64,000 nt of DNA from positions 56,230,852 through 56,294,851 of the forward strand of contig NC_089584.1 in assembly GCF_019320115.1 (NCBI RefSeq), in the 5' to 3' direction. The notes beneath the pieces are model-generated. The model was not told the DNA's origin. It searched no databases and saw only the letters and a list, made by a program, of their open reading frames with translations. This document shows, piece by piece, positions 22,801 through 34,509 of this stretch. The translations under genes and the position numbers were made by a program. This stretch comes from Miscanthus floridulus. Lineage: Eukaryota > Streptophyta > Magnoliopsida > Poales > Poaceae. Position 1 is the stretch's first letter; every line of letters begins with the position of its first letter.

Positions 22801-23952
22801 ATAAGCTTTCTATAAAGTTAAGAATCATGTTTGTTGGATGATTAAAACTCCAGTTATGCATTTCTAAAGTTCATGTTAGTTTTCTATCCTAGTTGGCGTA
22901 GATCTGCTTGTTAGTATTTTTTCAACCTTGTTAACCTTGAATCAGCTCTAGGTGTAAATAACAAAGTTGTATACAATTTTCTAAGCTTTTGAAAAAGTCT
23001 AGGATCACCTTTGTTTGATGTCTATAACTCTAGTTATGATTGAAACAAGTAACTATTATGCTTGGTTGATGTTTAGATAAATAACTCTTGGTGCCTATGT
23101 CTTGCATAATCTTATGCTTGTCTTGAATGCTCTTATGTGATGCATCTCGTATTACCATTCTTAGCGTTCATGCACTTGCATTTTTCATCTCATCTCGGTA
23201 TGTTAGATGCACCACATGAAGGATATGATGTTGGAGCTGAACCCAAAGATGGTGTTGGGTGGACCTATCCCAAAGATGGAAGGACTACGCAAGTGCTAAG
23301 ACCAGAGATGTTTGGCACAAGTTAGTTGCTAATCTATAGATAAATAGCTATAATTAACTTGGTGACCGAATTCTAAAATGTATAGCTCAACCAGTGGCTT
23401 TTTATGCAAAATGTTGTCAAGCCAGCTCCAATTATAAAGCCTTGCATGATCCTTGATGTCACTTTATTTCTAGTTTACGATGGGTAAGTCTAGCTAAGTA
23501 AATTCCATTACTCAGGGTCTATCCCACCATGTTGTAGGTGAAATTCTCAGCCTAAGGAAGATGGTGGCTAATCGCTGGTGGACTTGGGGACTCTATATAG
23601 TGCTCTCATCTATATGCTTTTGTTCGACGATGTCATTTATGCTAGCAATATATTTGGAACTTATATTATTGTAATTATATGAAAGTTATGTTGTTTTTAC
23701 TAATTAGTTTTAAAAACCTAAACTTGTAGTATCATTTGTGAAACCAGTTGTAATATTATTTCCACTGCAAATCCATGTATGTGATGTGTGTTTGCTTAAT
23801 CATGCGATCTTAGATGTGATGTGGATTTACCGAGGTCCTTCGTGATACTCGGTGGACTACCGAGTTTATATAAGTGAAAGTATGCTCGTGTCAATATGTT
23901 AGTGGGGACAACCATACTTGATCTTGTATAAATTGGGCGGTTCTATCACAGT

Positions 23953-23964
23953 TGGTATCAAAGC
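23953..23964 (+). promoter_or_regulatory. Primer-binding site of the 4.5-kb-LTR element
   Basis: TGGTATCAAAGC follows the LTR end by two bases and differs at one base from the usual initiator-Met site (TGGTATCAGAGC). It fixes the LTR end at 23950 and the plus orientation. Confidence 0.75.
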
Positions 23965-25545
23965 AAGATTAAGCATAATACTATCATGTACATAGTTTTA
24001 AAACAAAGTTTTGGTTTTAAAAAGCCTATTTTGACCAAAACTTTAGCCACAGACAAATTTGTCAAAACTAATTTGCAAAACTATGCTAGCGACAACCTCT
24101 AGTTAAGCCCAATTAAGGACTACTAGGTGGCTAAGTAAACTGATACTAACTATGGGGGAATGTACTTTATTGTAATTTTTATTTCGTCATCCATACGGCG
24201 TGCTATTGTATGGATGCCATTCGCTTGAGTGGTAATGTATGAATCAATATACCTCTATGCCAAGGTAAAATGGTGAGTGGCATGACCACAAGATGTGAGC
24301 ATGCGTTCAAAGGGGAGAGGTACTTTTGATACTTAAGTATATATCTCATATATATACAGAAGTATTTAATTATGGGTTAGCTTTGGTACGGCTATATATG
24401 CATATTCTATATGTATGTATAGACGTATTTACTGATGGGTAGCTTTGATACGGAAGTATATATATAGTCAGTAGATATATATGGAAGTATTTAGCATGAA
24501 ATCTAGAGACTAGACTTTTATTCTTGCATATGTATATATGGGGTTGGGACAAAATGAAATCCTTCTGCAGGTATGCTAACCATGAATACGTAGATTGAAT
24601 GTAGCTGACGAGTAGCTATATATTAAGAGAGTACGTGTTATACCACTGACATAGAATGTGATTGCCACATTACACTGGCAATTTGGTGAGGATGAATAGG
24701 ACGAGCATTCATCATGATTGTTGCTTGTACATAAACATGCTCCTCTCACACTTGTTCTATTAATGGATAACTCATCATAACCCTATGGTCATGTTGTGCA
24801 TGACCAAAAACTAATTTACTAAATGTAAGTAAAACTCATTTTGAAGAGATGTACACCTACTCAGTAAAAGGAAAATAAAAGATTACAATACCTTGCCACG
24901 TTATGTGTAGTTGTGTTGCTAGAGATGACTGCTTGTTATGTGCGAGCTTGGTGCTTAGTAATAGTCGCTTAAGCTAATTGGATTGAGTGTTTCAAATACT
25001 TGCTTAAGACCATGATGTATGTGTGGATGCTTTGTTACCTAGGTAGTATCATAGTCGTTACCCCTTTTGTCCGTGGTGAGCATACAAGTGTTGAAGAGCC
25101 TAATCCTAGAACCGCACTCATGTTACGATAATATCATGGTTGTCTCCTAGTAGATTCCCTTTGCTTAGGAGCTTGAGCCTATATGTGTGATTGTTAGCCC
25201 TTGAATGTTTGTGTATCCATGCCTTTGCTTGACTCATGAGCCCAAACTTAGTTCCCTTAAATGCTTGCATATGTCATAGATGTCTTGCTTCTGTGTGTGA
25301 AGACACTGCCCAAAAATCATTGTCGGGCCTCTCTGCTTCTTATCCTAAAGATGGTCTGGTGCAATACTAATCGCTATCTGCCCTGTCTTTCAAACCTTTT
25401 TTGTAGATCATGTCGTTGCTTTATCAACTGAATCCCTACTCAGTGTATTGGCTCTGTCCCTCGAATCTCATTTGTTTTATCTTCAACTCTTTCAAGTCTC
25501 TGGATGTTTATCAGTCTTGATCTCATGTTGCTGCTCAGCAAGACC
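23965..25545 (+). other. Non-coding internal sequence after the primer site
   Basis: This is 1.6 kb with no supported reading frame. It should be the leader or front part of the chromovirus-like element that begins with the LTR at 12904. From about 24325 to 24500 there are three loose copies of an AT-rich motif of 60-75 bp (GAAGTATTTA, ATGGGTTAGCTTTGRTACGG, TATATATA). There is no gag: either the element is non-autonomous or its coding part was removed where segment P begins. Confidence 0.45.
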
Positions 25546-25929
25546 AAATCTCATGATAATCTTTATCTGGTAGTCACCTTGGTGGATGCAAGGCGTATAT
25601 GAAAATAAAGCAAGAGTCTCATGCTTAGTTGCCTTTGTTAGTTAATTTATGTTCCCTTGTGCTACGTTTTGATCTTTAGATCGCCTCCTTATTGACTTCT
25701 AACCTTGTGACTACCTTTGCTTGCTATCCCTCCTTTGCATAGTGCTTATTCATACAACCCAATCTGTGCCACTTGAAATTTCACTTTGGTTGTGTGATCG
25801 GTAATGATGTTATGAGTAGCAACTAATGGTGCCACATGAAACAGAGAGCCTCATGTGGCGCACAACATAAGGTTGTGCTGCTCGACATGTGCTAGTATTA
25901 AGGTTTCTAGTCATGATCCCTTATACAAC
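25546..25929. repeat. Segment P, left part (interrupted copy)
   Basis: Bases from AAATCTCATGATAATC onward match 57467-57850 almost exactly. The match runs up to TTATACAAC, where the 16.3-kb element is inserted, and resumes at 42257. A 9-bp inverted repeat (GCCACATGA/TCATGTGGC) at 25831-25859 is present in both copies. No coding frame is supported. The junction at 25546 is where similarity to the second copy starts. The bases before it differ. Confidence 0.85.
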
Positions 25930-26413
25930 TGTCGGGTACCTTAGAATGGGGTACCTCAAGCAAAACATCAAATGGGTTGCCCAAGTCCCATCTAAAAAAT
26001 AATTGTGATGATAAAAGCAAAAGGATAAGTTGTGGGCCCCTCCCCGTCACGACCAGGCCCACTGGGTCCTCCTCCTCCTCGCCTCGAGCCCCGAGAAGGA
26101 GGTCTCGACGGCCTGGCGAGGCTCCCTAGGGAGGCCTCGGCAGGAAACGCCGTCTCCGCCTCGCCCGAGGCTCTCCATAGAAGGCCTCAGCAGGAGGCGC
26201 GTTCTCCATACCGCGTGAGGCCTCTCGCGCGGAGCCTCGGCAAGGAGCCTGATCTCCATCTCGTGCGAGGCCCCATTCTCTGTGTCGCTCGAGGCCGGCT
26301 CACCCGCAGTCTGTCGCCCCCCGCCTTGGCCGACCCTCCCGACAGCTGGTCATGTCCCATTAATGCTTTCAACCACTCCTGTGATCTCAGCCGGACAGCG
26401 GCTCAACGTCACA

Positions 26414-27612
26414 GAAAGACTGATGTGACCCGAAGTCGTATCAGCACCATACCGACCAGGACAGGGCATGGCGGGGATTACCGGCCACTGTGTCCAAACA
26501 CTGTGACCACGATCAGCCGCCGTCAGCGCCTGGGACAGGATGTGGTGGGGGTTACTGGCCACTATGTCCTACCACTGTGTCCACGATCAGCCGCCCGCTC
26601 AAGGCCTTGGTGCTGTACACCAAGGCCTCGTCACTGTACATCAGGGCCTCGGCAATGTTGGGGTCCGCGCCTGCCGAGACCCCCCCCACCGCAGTACCAG
26701 CCTCGGCCCCGACCAAGTTTCGGCCTCGTGCATAGTCCGTCCACAGCGGCTTATGGTCGCCACCACGTCCACTCCGAGGCATTCCTGGGGCTTCCACGAC
26801 GCACAGGATAGGAGAAGGACCGACGCGACTCGAGGTCACATCAGCACCATACCTGCCAGGACAGGGCACGGCGGGGATTACCGGCCACTGTGTCCCAACA
26901 CTGTGACCACGATCAGCCGCCGTCAGCGCCTGGGACAGGATGTGGCGGGGGTTACTGGCCACTGTGTCCTACCACTGTGTCCACGATCAGCCGCCCGCTC
27001 AAGGCCTCGGCGCTGTACACCAAGGCCTCGGCTCTGTACATCAGGGCCTCAGCAATGTTGGGGTCCGCGCCTGCTGAGACCCCCCCACCGCAGTACCAGC
27101 CTCGGCCCCGACCAAGTTTCGGCCTCGTGCATAGTCCGTCCATAGCGGCTTATGGTCGCCGCCACATCCACTCCGAGGCATTCCTAGGGCTTCCACGACG
27201 CACAGGACAGGAGAAGGACCAACGCGACCCGAGGTCGCATCAGCACCATACCTGCCAGGACAGGGCACGGCGGGGATTACCGGCCACTGTGTCCAAACAC
27301 TGTGACCACGATTAGCCGCCATCAGCGCCTAGGACAGGATGTGGTGGGGGTTACTGGCCACTGTGTCCTACCACTGTGTCCACGATCAGCCGCCCGCTCA
27401 AGGCCTCGGCGCTGTACACCAAGGCCTCGGCACTGTACATCAGGGCCTCGGCAATGTTGGGGTCCGCGCCCACCGAGACCCCCCCACCGCAGTACCAGCC
27501 TCGGCCCCGACCAAGTTTCGGCCTCGTGCATAATCTGTCCACAACGGCTTATGGTCGCCGCCACGTCCACTCCGAGGCATTCCTGGGGCTTCCACGACGC
27601 ACAGGACCTGAT
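26414..27612. repeat. 400-bp tandem repeat, three copies, in U3
   Basis: The landmark TCAGCACCAT occurs at 26441, 26841 and 27240 (spacing 400 and 399). Each unit contains CACTGTGTCC, CACGATCAGCCGCC, CTGTACACCAAGGCCT, CAGTACCAGCCTCGG and TCCACGACGCACAGGA. In the 3' LTR the landmark occurs once, at 41403. The array lies directly upstream of the TATA box, where enhancer-like elements of LTRs are usually found. Confidence 0.92.
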
Positions 27613-27763
27613 GGGACGACCACGCCGCCCCAGTACTCCAAGGATGGGCCGCTCCGACGACCACACCGCCACAGGAATAGGCCACAGGGCTTGGACATGC
27701 CGTCCCTGTTGGCACGACGCCGCATAGTAATACATGTACTGCCCTTGTCCCCCCTTCAACTAT

Positions 27764-27773
27764 AAAAGGAGAG
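27764..27773 (+). promoter_or_regulatory. TATA box of the 5' LTR
   Basis: CTATAAAAGG within CTTCAACTATAAAAGGAGAG. The same block is at about 41924-41933 in the 3' LTR. It places transcription start near 27795-27800, leaving roughly 290 bases of R and U5 before the primer site. Confidence 0.8.
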
Positions 27774-28090
27774 GACTTGGGTCACTTAGGGGGGACGCCC
27801 AGAGAACACACACGCACACCTTCCAGCCACTTGAGAGTAACGTCTCAGACGGCTCCACGACACCCTGCCGAGACCTGGGACAAGTTCCCTCTCTCCCTTA
27901 GCTTGTAACCCCCTACTATGAGCACTTCGGTGCAAGGAATACAAGTTCTATCCCTCAGACTGGACGTAGGGCGCCGATTGCCTGAACCAGTATAAACCTT
28001 GTGTCTCTTTGCATCACCATCCGAAATCGGGAGCACGCAGAACAAATTCACTAGTCGGTTGAGGACCCCCCGGTCCGAAACACCGACAGT

Positions 28091-28108
28091 TGGCGCGCCA
28101 GGTAGGGG
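28091..28108 (+). promoter_or_regulatory. Presumed primer-binding site of the 16.3-kb element
   Basis: TGGCGCGCCAGGTAGGGG, two bases after the LTR end, the same sequence as at 1025-1042. Confidence 0.7.
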
Positions 28109-28147
28109 GCGTCTACATGTCAGTTTCATCATCCCAGCAGGTTCCGG

Positions 28148-30433
28148 ATGGCAGACCCCGTGCGACCATTGCGTCTCGGCACCGTAGCTTGGTTCGGGAG
28201 CCTAGAGTTCATGTCTCTAGGGCATGAGTATGACATGGTACTCCTCGCTCCTCGAGCCCCACCGCCCGATGATGAAGTTACGCACCGGCAGCCACGACAT
28301 GAGCAAGACCACCCCGACGTTACGCGAACCCGGGGCGGCACGCCACTCCCCGTCGATATCCTACGACCAGCTATTGGTACGGGGTCCCTGGCTGGGGACC
28401 TGTCTGGCCTGAGCTTGGACAAAGGGAAATCACCGGTGGCTCGCAATGATGCCCAGTCGTCAAGCTCCGCTCCACCACTCCCTGAAGAACCGACCCTAGC
28501 GGAGCAGAATCTGGCAACGACATCATCCCCATACCCCTTTGGGTTGAAAAATGCCGCCGCTTCCTACACCTACGCGTACGCTGCTGCTCATGAGGGTCCC
28601 TCAGAACGCTACCAGCGCTTCGGTCTCGACCTAAGCACCCACGCTGACTCCTCGGATGAGGACGAGGCATGGCCCAGAGTGGATTTCTCTGGGCTCCACG
28701 ACCCTAGGACTTTGCGCCAGTTCTTGGCCGCAAGCGACTACTGCTTCGATTACTCCGACTCCGACGACGAAGGCACTTACGACCCCACTCACGAGTGTTT
28801 TCACGTCAGGCTCGGGATGTCGAGGGCAGGCGAAGAGGATGAGGGGGCAGGTAGCCGCTCCCCACTTCGTCCAGGGGCGGGCACTGTCATGCCCCCATGC
28901 AATGCCCTGCCGACCGCACAAAATGAGAACGTCGCTCTTGCATGACCTCAGCGCCTAGACCTAGAGCAACTCCATGAGCTCCAGGCCAAGGTCGAGCAAG
29001 ACCAACTCCTTTTGCAGCAGCTTCGAGACTCTCTTGAACAGGAACAGCAAGGCCGCGGCGAAGGTGGGGGAGCCCGACGAAGAGCTCACGATGTGTATCA
29101 CTGCATCCATGACGACAAAGGAAGCGAGCAACCCCCAGTCTTCAATCGCGCCAGCTAGAACATTGCGGCTACGGCAATGCTGGTTCGCGCAATGCCCGAG
29201 CCTTCTACCATGGAGGGGCGGCGGGTCTACGGCGAGCTCTGCGATCTCCTAGAGACCGCTGCGGTTCGGCAGGCCGAGAGTTCTGCCTCCCGACGGCGCG
29301 GGGGCGCCTCGAACCTTCTCACGACACCGCCTCGGCAGGACAGGGAAGCCCCGGCTCGTCCCGACCATGACCGAGCGCCGATAGCCCACAGGGTCCCCGT
29401 GCTTCTGGACCGCCTCGGCAATCGATGCGAGGTGCAGGGAGACCATGAGGTGGTCAGCAGGCGATGATGCCACGACAACGAGGGGCCCGCTCGGGGCTAC
29501 CACCCACACCGAGGCGGTCACTACGATAGCGGTGAGGACCGTAGTCCTTCCCCTGAGCCGCCAGGCCCTTGGGTCTTCAGCAGGGCCATCCGCGCTGCTC
29601 CTTTCCCTGCCCGGTTCCGACAGCCAGCCAATCTCGCGAAGTACAGCGGCAAGACCAACCCGGAGCTCTAGCTCACTGATTACCGCCTGGCCTGCCAGCT
29701 AGGTGGCGCGGACGATGACCTGCTCATCATCCGCAATCTCCCTTTGCTCTTGTCAGACTCGGCATGAGCCTGGCTCGAGCATCTCCCTCCCTCGCAAATC
29801 CATGACTAGCGCGACTTGGTTAGGATCTTCGTCGGGAACTTCCAGGGCACATACGTGCACCCTGGGAATTCCTAGGATCTTAAGAGCTGTCGCCAGAAGC
29901 CGGACGAGTCTCTCTGAGACTTCATCCGGTGCTTCTCCAAACAGTGCACTAAGCTACCCAGCGTCGGCGACTCGGAGATCGTCCAGGCTTTCCTCTCTAG
30001 CACCACTTGTCGGGACTTGGTCCGAGAGTTAGGTCGCAACGTCCCGCGCTCCGCTGCCGCGCTCCTCGACATCGCCACCAGCTTTGCCTCAGGAGAAGAG
30101 GCTGTCGGAGCCCTCTTCCCCGACGCCGATACCAAGGGTAAGCGGAGGGAAGAGGCCCCCGAGGCCTCAGCCTCCCACCTCCCTAAGAAAAAGAAAAAGG
30201 GGCGCCTGGGGAGGCAGGAAGTCCTGGAGGCTGATCTGGTTGCGACCACAGAGCGCAAGAATCCCTGAGGCCCCAAAGGCCCTAGGCCCTTCGACGACAT
30301 GCTCAAGAAACCCTGCCCTTACCACCAGGGCCCGGTCAGGCATGCTCTCGAGGATTGCACCATGCTGCGGCATTATTACGCCAGGCTTGGGGTCCCCGAT
30401 GATGACGCCAAGTAGAAAGGCGCCGGCGAGTGG
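28148..30433 (+). pseudogene. gag of the 16.3-kb element (nine in-frame stops)
   Basis: The ATG at 28148 opens the gag-pol frame. The N-terminal 265 codons are acidic and variable. An Ala/Gln-rich helix (LEQLHELQAKVEQDQ) follows at about 28960. The conserved retrotransposon gag domain lies at about 29640-30060 (YRLACQLGGADDDLLIIRNLP, AWLEHLPPSQIHD, FVGNFQGTYVHPGN, SLRDFIRCFSKQC). A Lys-rich stretch follows, and a knuckle-like CPYHQGPVRHALEDC motif lies at about 30315-30365. Stops at about 28944, 29156, 29465, 29668, 29765, 29804, 29873, 30266 and 30412 are all TGA or TAG. No frameshift is needed to read through, so the copy decayed by point changes. Confidence 0.88.
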
Positions 30434-31264
30434 GACGAAGACAAGGACGACGGGTTCCCCGAGGTACGCAACGCTTTCATGATCTTCGGTGGGCCCTCGG
30501 CATGCCTTACGGCGCGGCAGCGCAAGAGGGAACGCCGAGAAGTCTTCTCGGTCAAGGTGGCCACCCCCCAGTACCTCGAATGGTCTCAAGAGGCGATCAC
30601 CTTCGATCGAGGTGACCACCCCGACCGTATTCCGAATCCCGGGCAGTACCCACTGGTCGTCGACCCGATCATCGGCAACACCCGACTCTCCAAGGTGTTG
30701 ATGGATGGAGGCAGTGGCCTCAACATCCTCTACGCCAACACCCTAGAGCTCTTGGAGATCGACCGGTCGAGGCTACGAGGCGACGTCGCACCCTTCCACG
30801 GCATCGTGCTAGGGAAGCGCACGCGACCCCTCGGGCGCATCGACCTTCCTGTCTGCTTCGGCACCCCTTCCAACTACCGCAAGGAAGTCCTCACCTTCGA
30901 GGTAGTCGGGTTTGGGGGAGCCTACCACGCCATTCTAGGGCGACCGTGCTACGCCAAGTTCATGGCAGTGCCCAACTATACCTACCTCAAGCTCAAGATG
31001 CCAGGCCCTAATGGTGTCATCACAATCGAGTCCACATACGAACATGCATACGACTGCGACATCGAGTGCATCGAGTACGCTGAGGCTCTTGCAGAGGTCG
31101 AGACCCTCATCGCCCACCTCGACCAACTCAGTGGCGAGGTGCCTGACTCCAAGCGTCACGCAGGGGCGTTCGAGCCCGCTGAAACCATCAAACTCATCCC
31201 GGTCGACCCCGCATGCCCCGACGACCGAGCGCTGAGGATCAGCGCCACCCTCGACAACAAATAG
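30434..31264 (+). pseudogene. Aspartic protease of the 16.3-kb element
   Basis: Same frame as gag. It shows YPLVVDPIIGNTRLSKVL, the active-site segment LMDGGSGLNILYANT, IDLPVCFGTPSNYRKE and YHAILGRPCYAKFMAVPNY, the order of the Tat retropepsin region. The active-site triplet is DGG rather than the DTG or DSG common in other retropepsins. DGGS is also the form I expect for this lineage. An open stretch runs 30479-31264, ending at TAG (31262) before the linker to RT. It would process Gag-Pol. Confidence 0.85.
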
Positions 31265-33345
31265 GAAGCCGTGCTCGTTGACTTTCTCCATGCAAACGCC
31301 GACATATTTGCATGGAGTCCCTCGGACATGCCGGGCATACCAAGGGAAGTCGCTGAGCACGCCTTGGACATCCGGGCTGGGTCTAGACCGGTGAGGCAAC
31401 GCCTGCGCCGTTTCGACGAAGAAAAGCGCAGGGCCATCGGAGAGGAGGTACAGAAACTCTTGGCGGCTGGGTTCATTAAGGAAGTATCCCACCCAGAGTG
31501 GTTGGCTAACCCTGTTTTAGTCAAAAAGAAAAGCAGGAAATGGAGGATGTGTGTAGACTACACCGGTCTGAATAAAGCCTATCCAAAGGTCCCCTTCCCA
31601 TTACCTCGAATCGATCAAATTGTTGATTCCACCGCAGGGTGCGAGACCCTGTCTTTACTTGATGCGTACTCTGGTTACCATCAGATCAAGATGAAAGAGT
31701 CCGACCAGCTCACGACTTCTTTCATCACACCATTTGGCATGTACTGCTACGTGATGATGCCCTTCGGCCTCAGAAACGCAGGTGCCATGTACCAGCGGTG
31801 CATGACCCAGGTCTTTGGCGACAACATCGGGCAGACCGTCGAGGCCTACGTAGACAACATCATGGTCAAAACCAGAAAGGCTGAAAATCTCGTGAATGAC
31901 TTGAGGGTGACCTTCAAATGCCTTAGAGAGAAGGGCATCAAGCTCAACCCTGAGAAGTGTGTGTTCGGGGTCCCCCGAGGCATGCTCTTGGGATTCATAG
32001 TCTCGGAACGCGGCATTGAGGCCAACCCAGAGAAGGTCTCAGCTATAACCAGCATGGGACCAATCAGAGACCTCAAGGGAGTACAGAGGGTCATGGGATG
32101 CCTTGTGGCCCTGAGCCGCTTCATCTCGCACCTCGGCGAAAAAGGTTTGCCTCTGTACCGACTCTTGAGAAAGTGCGAGCGTTTTTCTTGGACCCCCAAG
32201 GCCGAGGAAGCCCTCGACAGACTCAAGAGGCTGCTCACCAATCCTCCCGTTCTAATACCCCCGACCTTGGACGAGGCCCTCTTGCTCTACGTCACCGCAA
32301 CAACCCAAGTGGTCAGCGCCGCCGTAGTAGTAGAGAGGCAGGAAGAAGGGCATACTCTGCCTACCCAGCGACCGGTCTATTTCATCAGCGAGGTGCTCTC
32401 CAAGACCAAAGCGCGCCACCCCCACATCCAGAAGCTAGTCTACGCCGTGGTCCTGGCCCGGCGCAAACTACGCCACTACTTCGAGTCGCACCTAGTGATT
32501 GTGGTATCATCCTTCCCCTTGGGTGAGATAGTTCATAACCGGGAGGCCTCGGGCAGGATAGCCAAGTGGGCTGTCGAGCTTATGGGGGAAACCTTGACCT
32601 TTGCGCCTCGAAAGGCGATCAAGTCTCAGGTCTTGGCCGATTTCGTAGCTAAATGGACAGATACTCAATTGCCACCTGCTCAGATTCAGACGGAGTGCTG
32701 GACCCTGTACTTCGACGGATCCCTGATGAAGACCGGGGCAGGCGCGGGTCTGCTCTTCATTTCGCCCCTCGGAGTACACATGCGCTACATGGTGTGGCTC
32801 CACTTCGCTGCCTCCAACAACGTGGCTGAATACGAGGCCCTCATCAATGGCTTACAAATCGCCATCGAGCTTGGGGCACGGCACCTTGACGTCCGAGGTG
32901 ACTCGCGGCTCGTCATAGACCAAGTGATGAAGGAGTCAAATTGCCTTGACCCTAAAATGGAGGCTTACTGCAAGATGGTGCGACGCCTAGAAGACAAGTT
33001 CGACGGTTTCGAACTAAATCACGTCGCGCGAAAGTACAACGAGGCCGCCGACGAGCTGGCAAAGATGGCCTCAGCACGGGCCTCGGTCCCCCCGAACATC
33101 TTCGCCAGAGACCTCCACAAACCGTCCATCGGCTGCACCTTGACAACAGAGGAGGGCCCACCTGGGGAAGCCATGGTAAAGCCAAACACCCCCTCTACTG
33201 CCGAGACCCCCTCGACCAAGCCCGAGGTCATGGAAGTCAATGCCGAGCCTCCGCAGAACGATCCGGACGCGGATTGGCGAGTCCCGTTCCTCGATTGGCT
33301 TGACCGGGGGCAGCTTCCCAATGACCGAACTGAAGCACGATGGCT
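31265..33345 (+). pseudogene. Reverse transcriptase with two RNase H domains
   Basis: The open frame (31271-33508) is in frame with gag and protease. RT motifs are WRMCVDYTGLNKAY, FPLPRIDQIVDS, LLDAYSGYHQIKM and FITPFGMYCYVMMPFGLRNAG. The catalytic box reads YVDN (Asn codon AAC at 31856-31858) instead of YVDD, which should inactivate RT. The gypsy RNase H is degenerate (PPTLDEALLLYVTA, KLVYAVVLARRKLRHYFE, NREASGRIAKWAVEL). The archaeal-type RNase H (about 32690-33075) has all four acidic positions: YFDGS, EYEAL, RGDS, EAADELAK. After about 33345 the frame is wrong: the true protein continues in another frame into integrase, and the last 55 codons of the open frame are spurious. Confidence 0.92.
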
Positions 33346-34509
33346 TGCGCACCGAGCCAGACCTACGCCCTCTACAATGGCGAATTATACAGGCGAAGTC
33401 CCTCAGGCGTCCTTCAACGATGCATCAGTTCCAAGGTGGGCCAAGCCTTGCTTTGGGACTTACACGCAGGCGCCTGCGGGCACCATGCGGCGCCTCGGAC
33501 GCTCGTAGGGAACGCTTTCCGCCAAGGGTTCTACTGGCCAACGGCGGTCGCCGACGCTACCAAGCTAATACGCTCCTGCGAAGGATGCCAGTACTACGCT
33601 CGGCAGACACATCTCCCGGCCCTGGCCTTGCAAACCATCCCCATCACATGGCCGTTCGCCGTGTGGGGGCTCGACATGGTCGGGCCTCTACAAAAGGCCC
33701 CTGTGGGCTACACCCATCTACTGGTATCAATCGACAAGTTCTCCAAATGGATCAAGGCCCGTCCGATCAATCGAATCAAATCCGAGCAAGCGGTGCTGTT
33801 CTTCACTAACATTATCCACTGGTTCGGGGTCCCCAACACCATCATCACCGACAACGGGACGCAGTTCACCAGCAAAAAGTTCCTGATGTTTTGCGATGAC
33901 CACCACATCCGTGTGGCTTGGTCAGCCGTAGGACACCCAAGGACCAACGGCCAAGTAGAGCGTGCCAACGGCATGATCCTACAAGGCCTCAAGCCAAGAA
34001 TTCACAACCAGTTGAAAAAGTTTGGCAAGAAATGGCTCACCGAGCTCCCATCGGTCATCTGGAGCCTGAGGAACACTCCGAGCCAAGCCATGAGGTTCAC
34101 GCCTTTCTTCCTAGTCTATGGGGCCGAGGCCATCCTCTCCACCGACCTGGAATATGGTTCCCCGAGGCTGCAAGCCTATAACGAACAAAGCAACCGCACA
34201 ACCCGAGAGGACGCCCTCGATCAGCTGGAGGAAGCCCGAGATGTCGTGCTACTACACTCGGCCAAGTATCAGTAGAGCCTGCAGCGCTATCAGGCCCGAC
34301 GCGTCCGAGGCTGAGACCTGAAGGTAGGCGACCTGGTGCTGAGGCTAGCACAGAGCAACAAGGGTTGCCACAAGCTGACCTCGCCATGGGAAGGACCGTA
34401 TGTCATCGCCCAAGTCCTGAAGCTCGGGACCTACAAGCTGGCCAACGAGAAGGGCGAAATCTTCACCAACGCTTGGAACATAGAACAGCTACGTCGCTTT
34501 TATCCCTAA
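33340..34509 (+). pseudogene. Integrase of the 16.3-kb element
   Basis: It follows RNase H after a frameshift near 33345. The zinc-binding N-terminus is complete (LHAGACGHHAAPR, then CEGCQ). The core has D in GLDMVGP, D in TDNGTQF and E in NGQVERANG, with 35 residues between the second Asp and the Glu. The C-terminal part contains VGDLVLR, the GPY-type motif EGPYVIAQVL, and ends RRFYP with TAA at 34507-34509. Two stops (TAG near 34273, TGA near 34313) lie between core and C-terminus. There is no chromodomain, as expected outside the chromoviruses. Integrase inserts the cDNA into the host chromosome. Confidence 0.92.

Larger units (their letters stand above)
12904..23950 (+). repeat. Large chromovirus-like LTR, split by a Sirevirus-like insertion
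   Basis: The left piece (12904-13272) starts TGTAACCCCCAGGTG, the usual start of chromovirus LTRs. The right piece (19828-23950) ends GGCGGTTCTATCACA and is followed directly by a Met-type primer site. Removing the insertion and one copy of its target duplication leaves about 4.49 kb. No protein is supported: the GC-rich part at about 20500-21290 has short open frames on both strands and probably belongs to the untranslated transcript. I see no second copy of this LTR, so the element is incomplete here. Strand is set by the primer site. Confidence 0.7.
25930..28088 (+). repeat. 5' LTR of the 16.3-kb element (three U3 repeats)
   Basis: 2,159 bp, against 1,360 bp for the 3' LTR. The 799-bp difference equals two extra copies of a 400-bp repeat in U3. 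Over the last 310 bases the two LTRs differ at about 13 positions by hand count, mostly C/T or G/A. Long open frames on both strands in this GC-rich LTR repeat with the 400-bp unit and are not genes. Confidence 0.92.

Noticed and set aside
25831..25859. Hairpin GCCACATGA/TCATGTGGC as a possible structured RNA or terminator
   Set aside because: A 9-bp stem with an 11-base loop, in AT-rich repeat DNA, without a gene next to it. It is present in both P copies simply because they are duplicates.
26032..27765. Long overlapping open frames on both strands in the 5' LTR of the 16.3-kb element
   Set aside because: They repeat with the 400-bp unit, shift between copies, and recur in the 3' LTR with different lengths. 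GC-rich DNA with few stops explains them.
33346..33508. Last 55 codons of the RT/RNase H open frame as a real C-terminus
   Set aside because: The integrase N-terminus continues in another frame from about 33345. The tail is the result of a frameshift.
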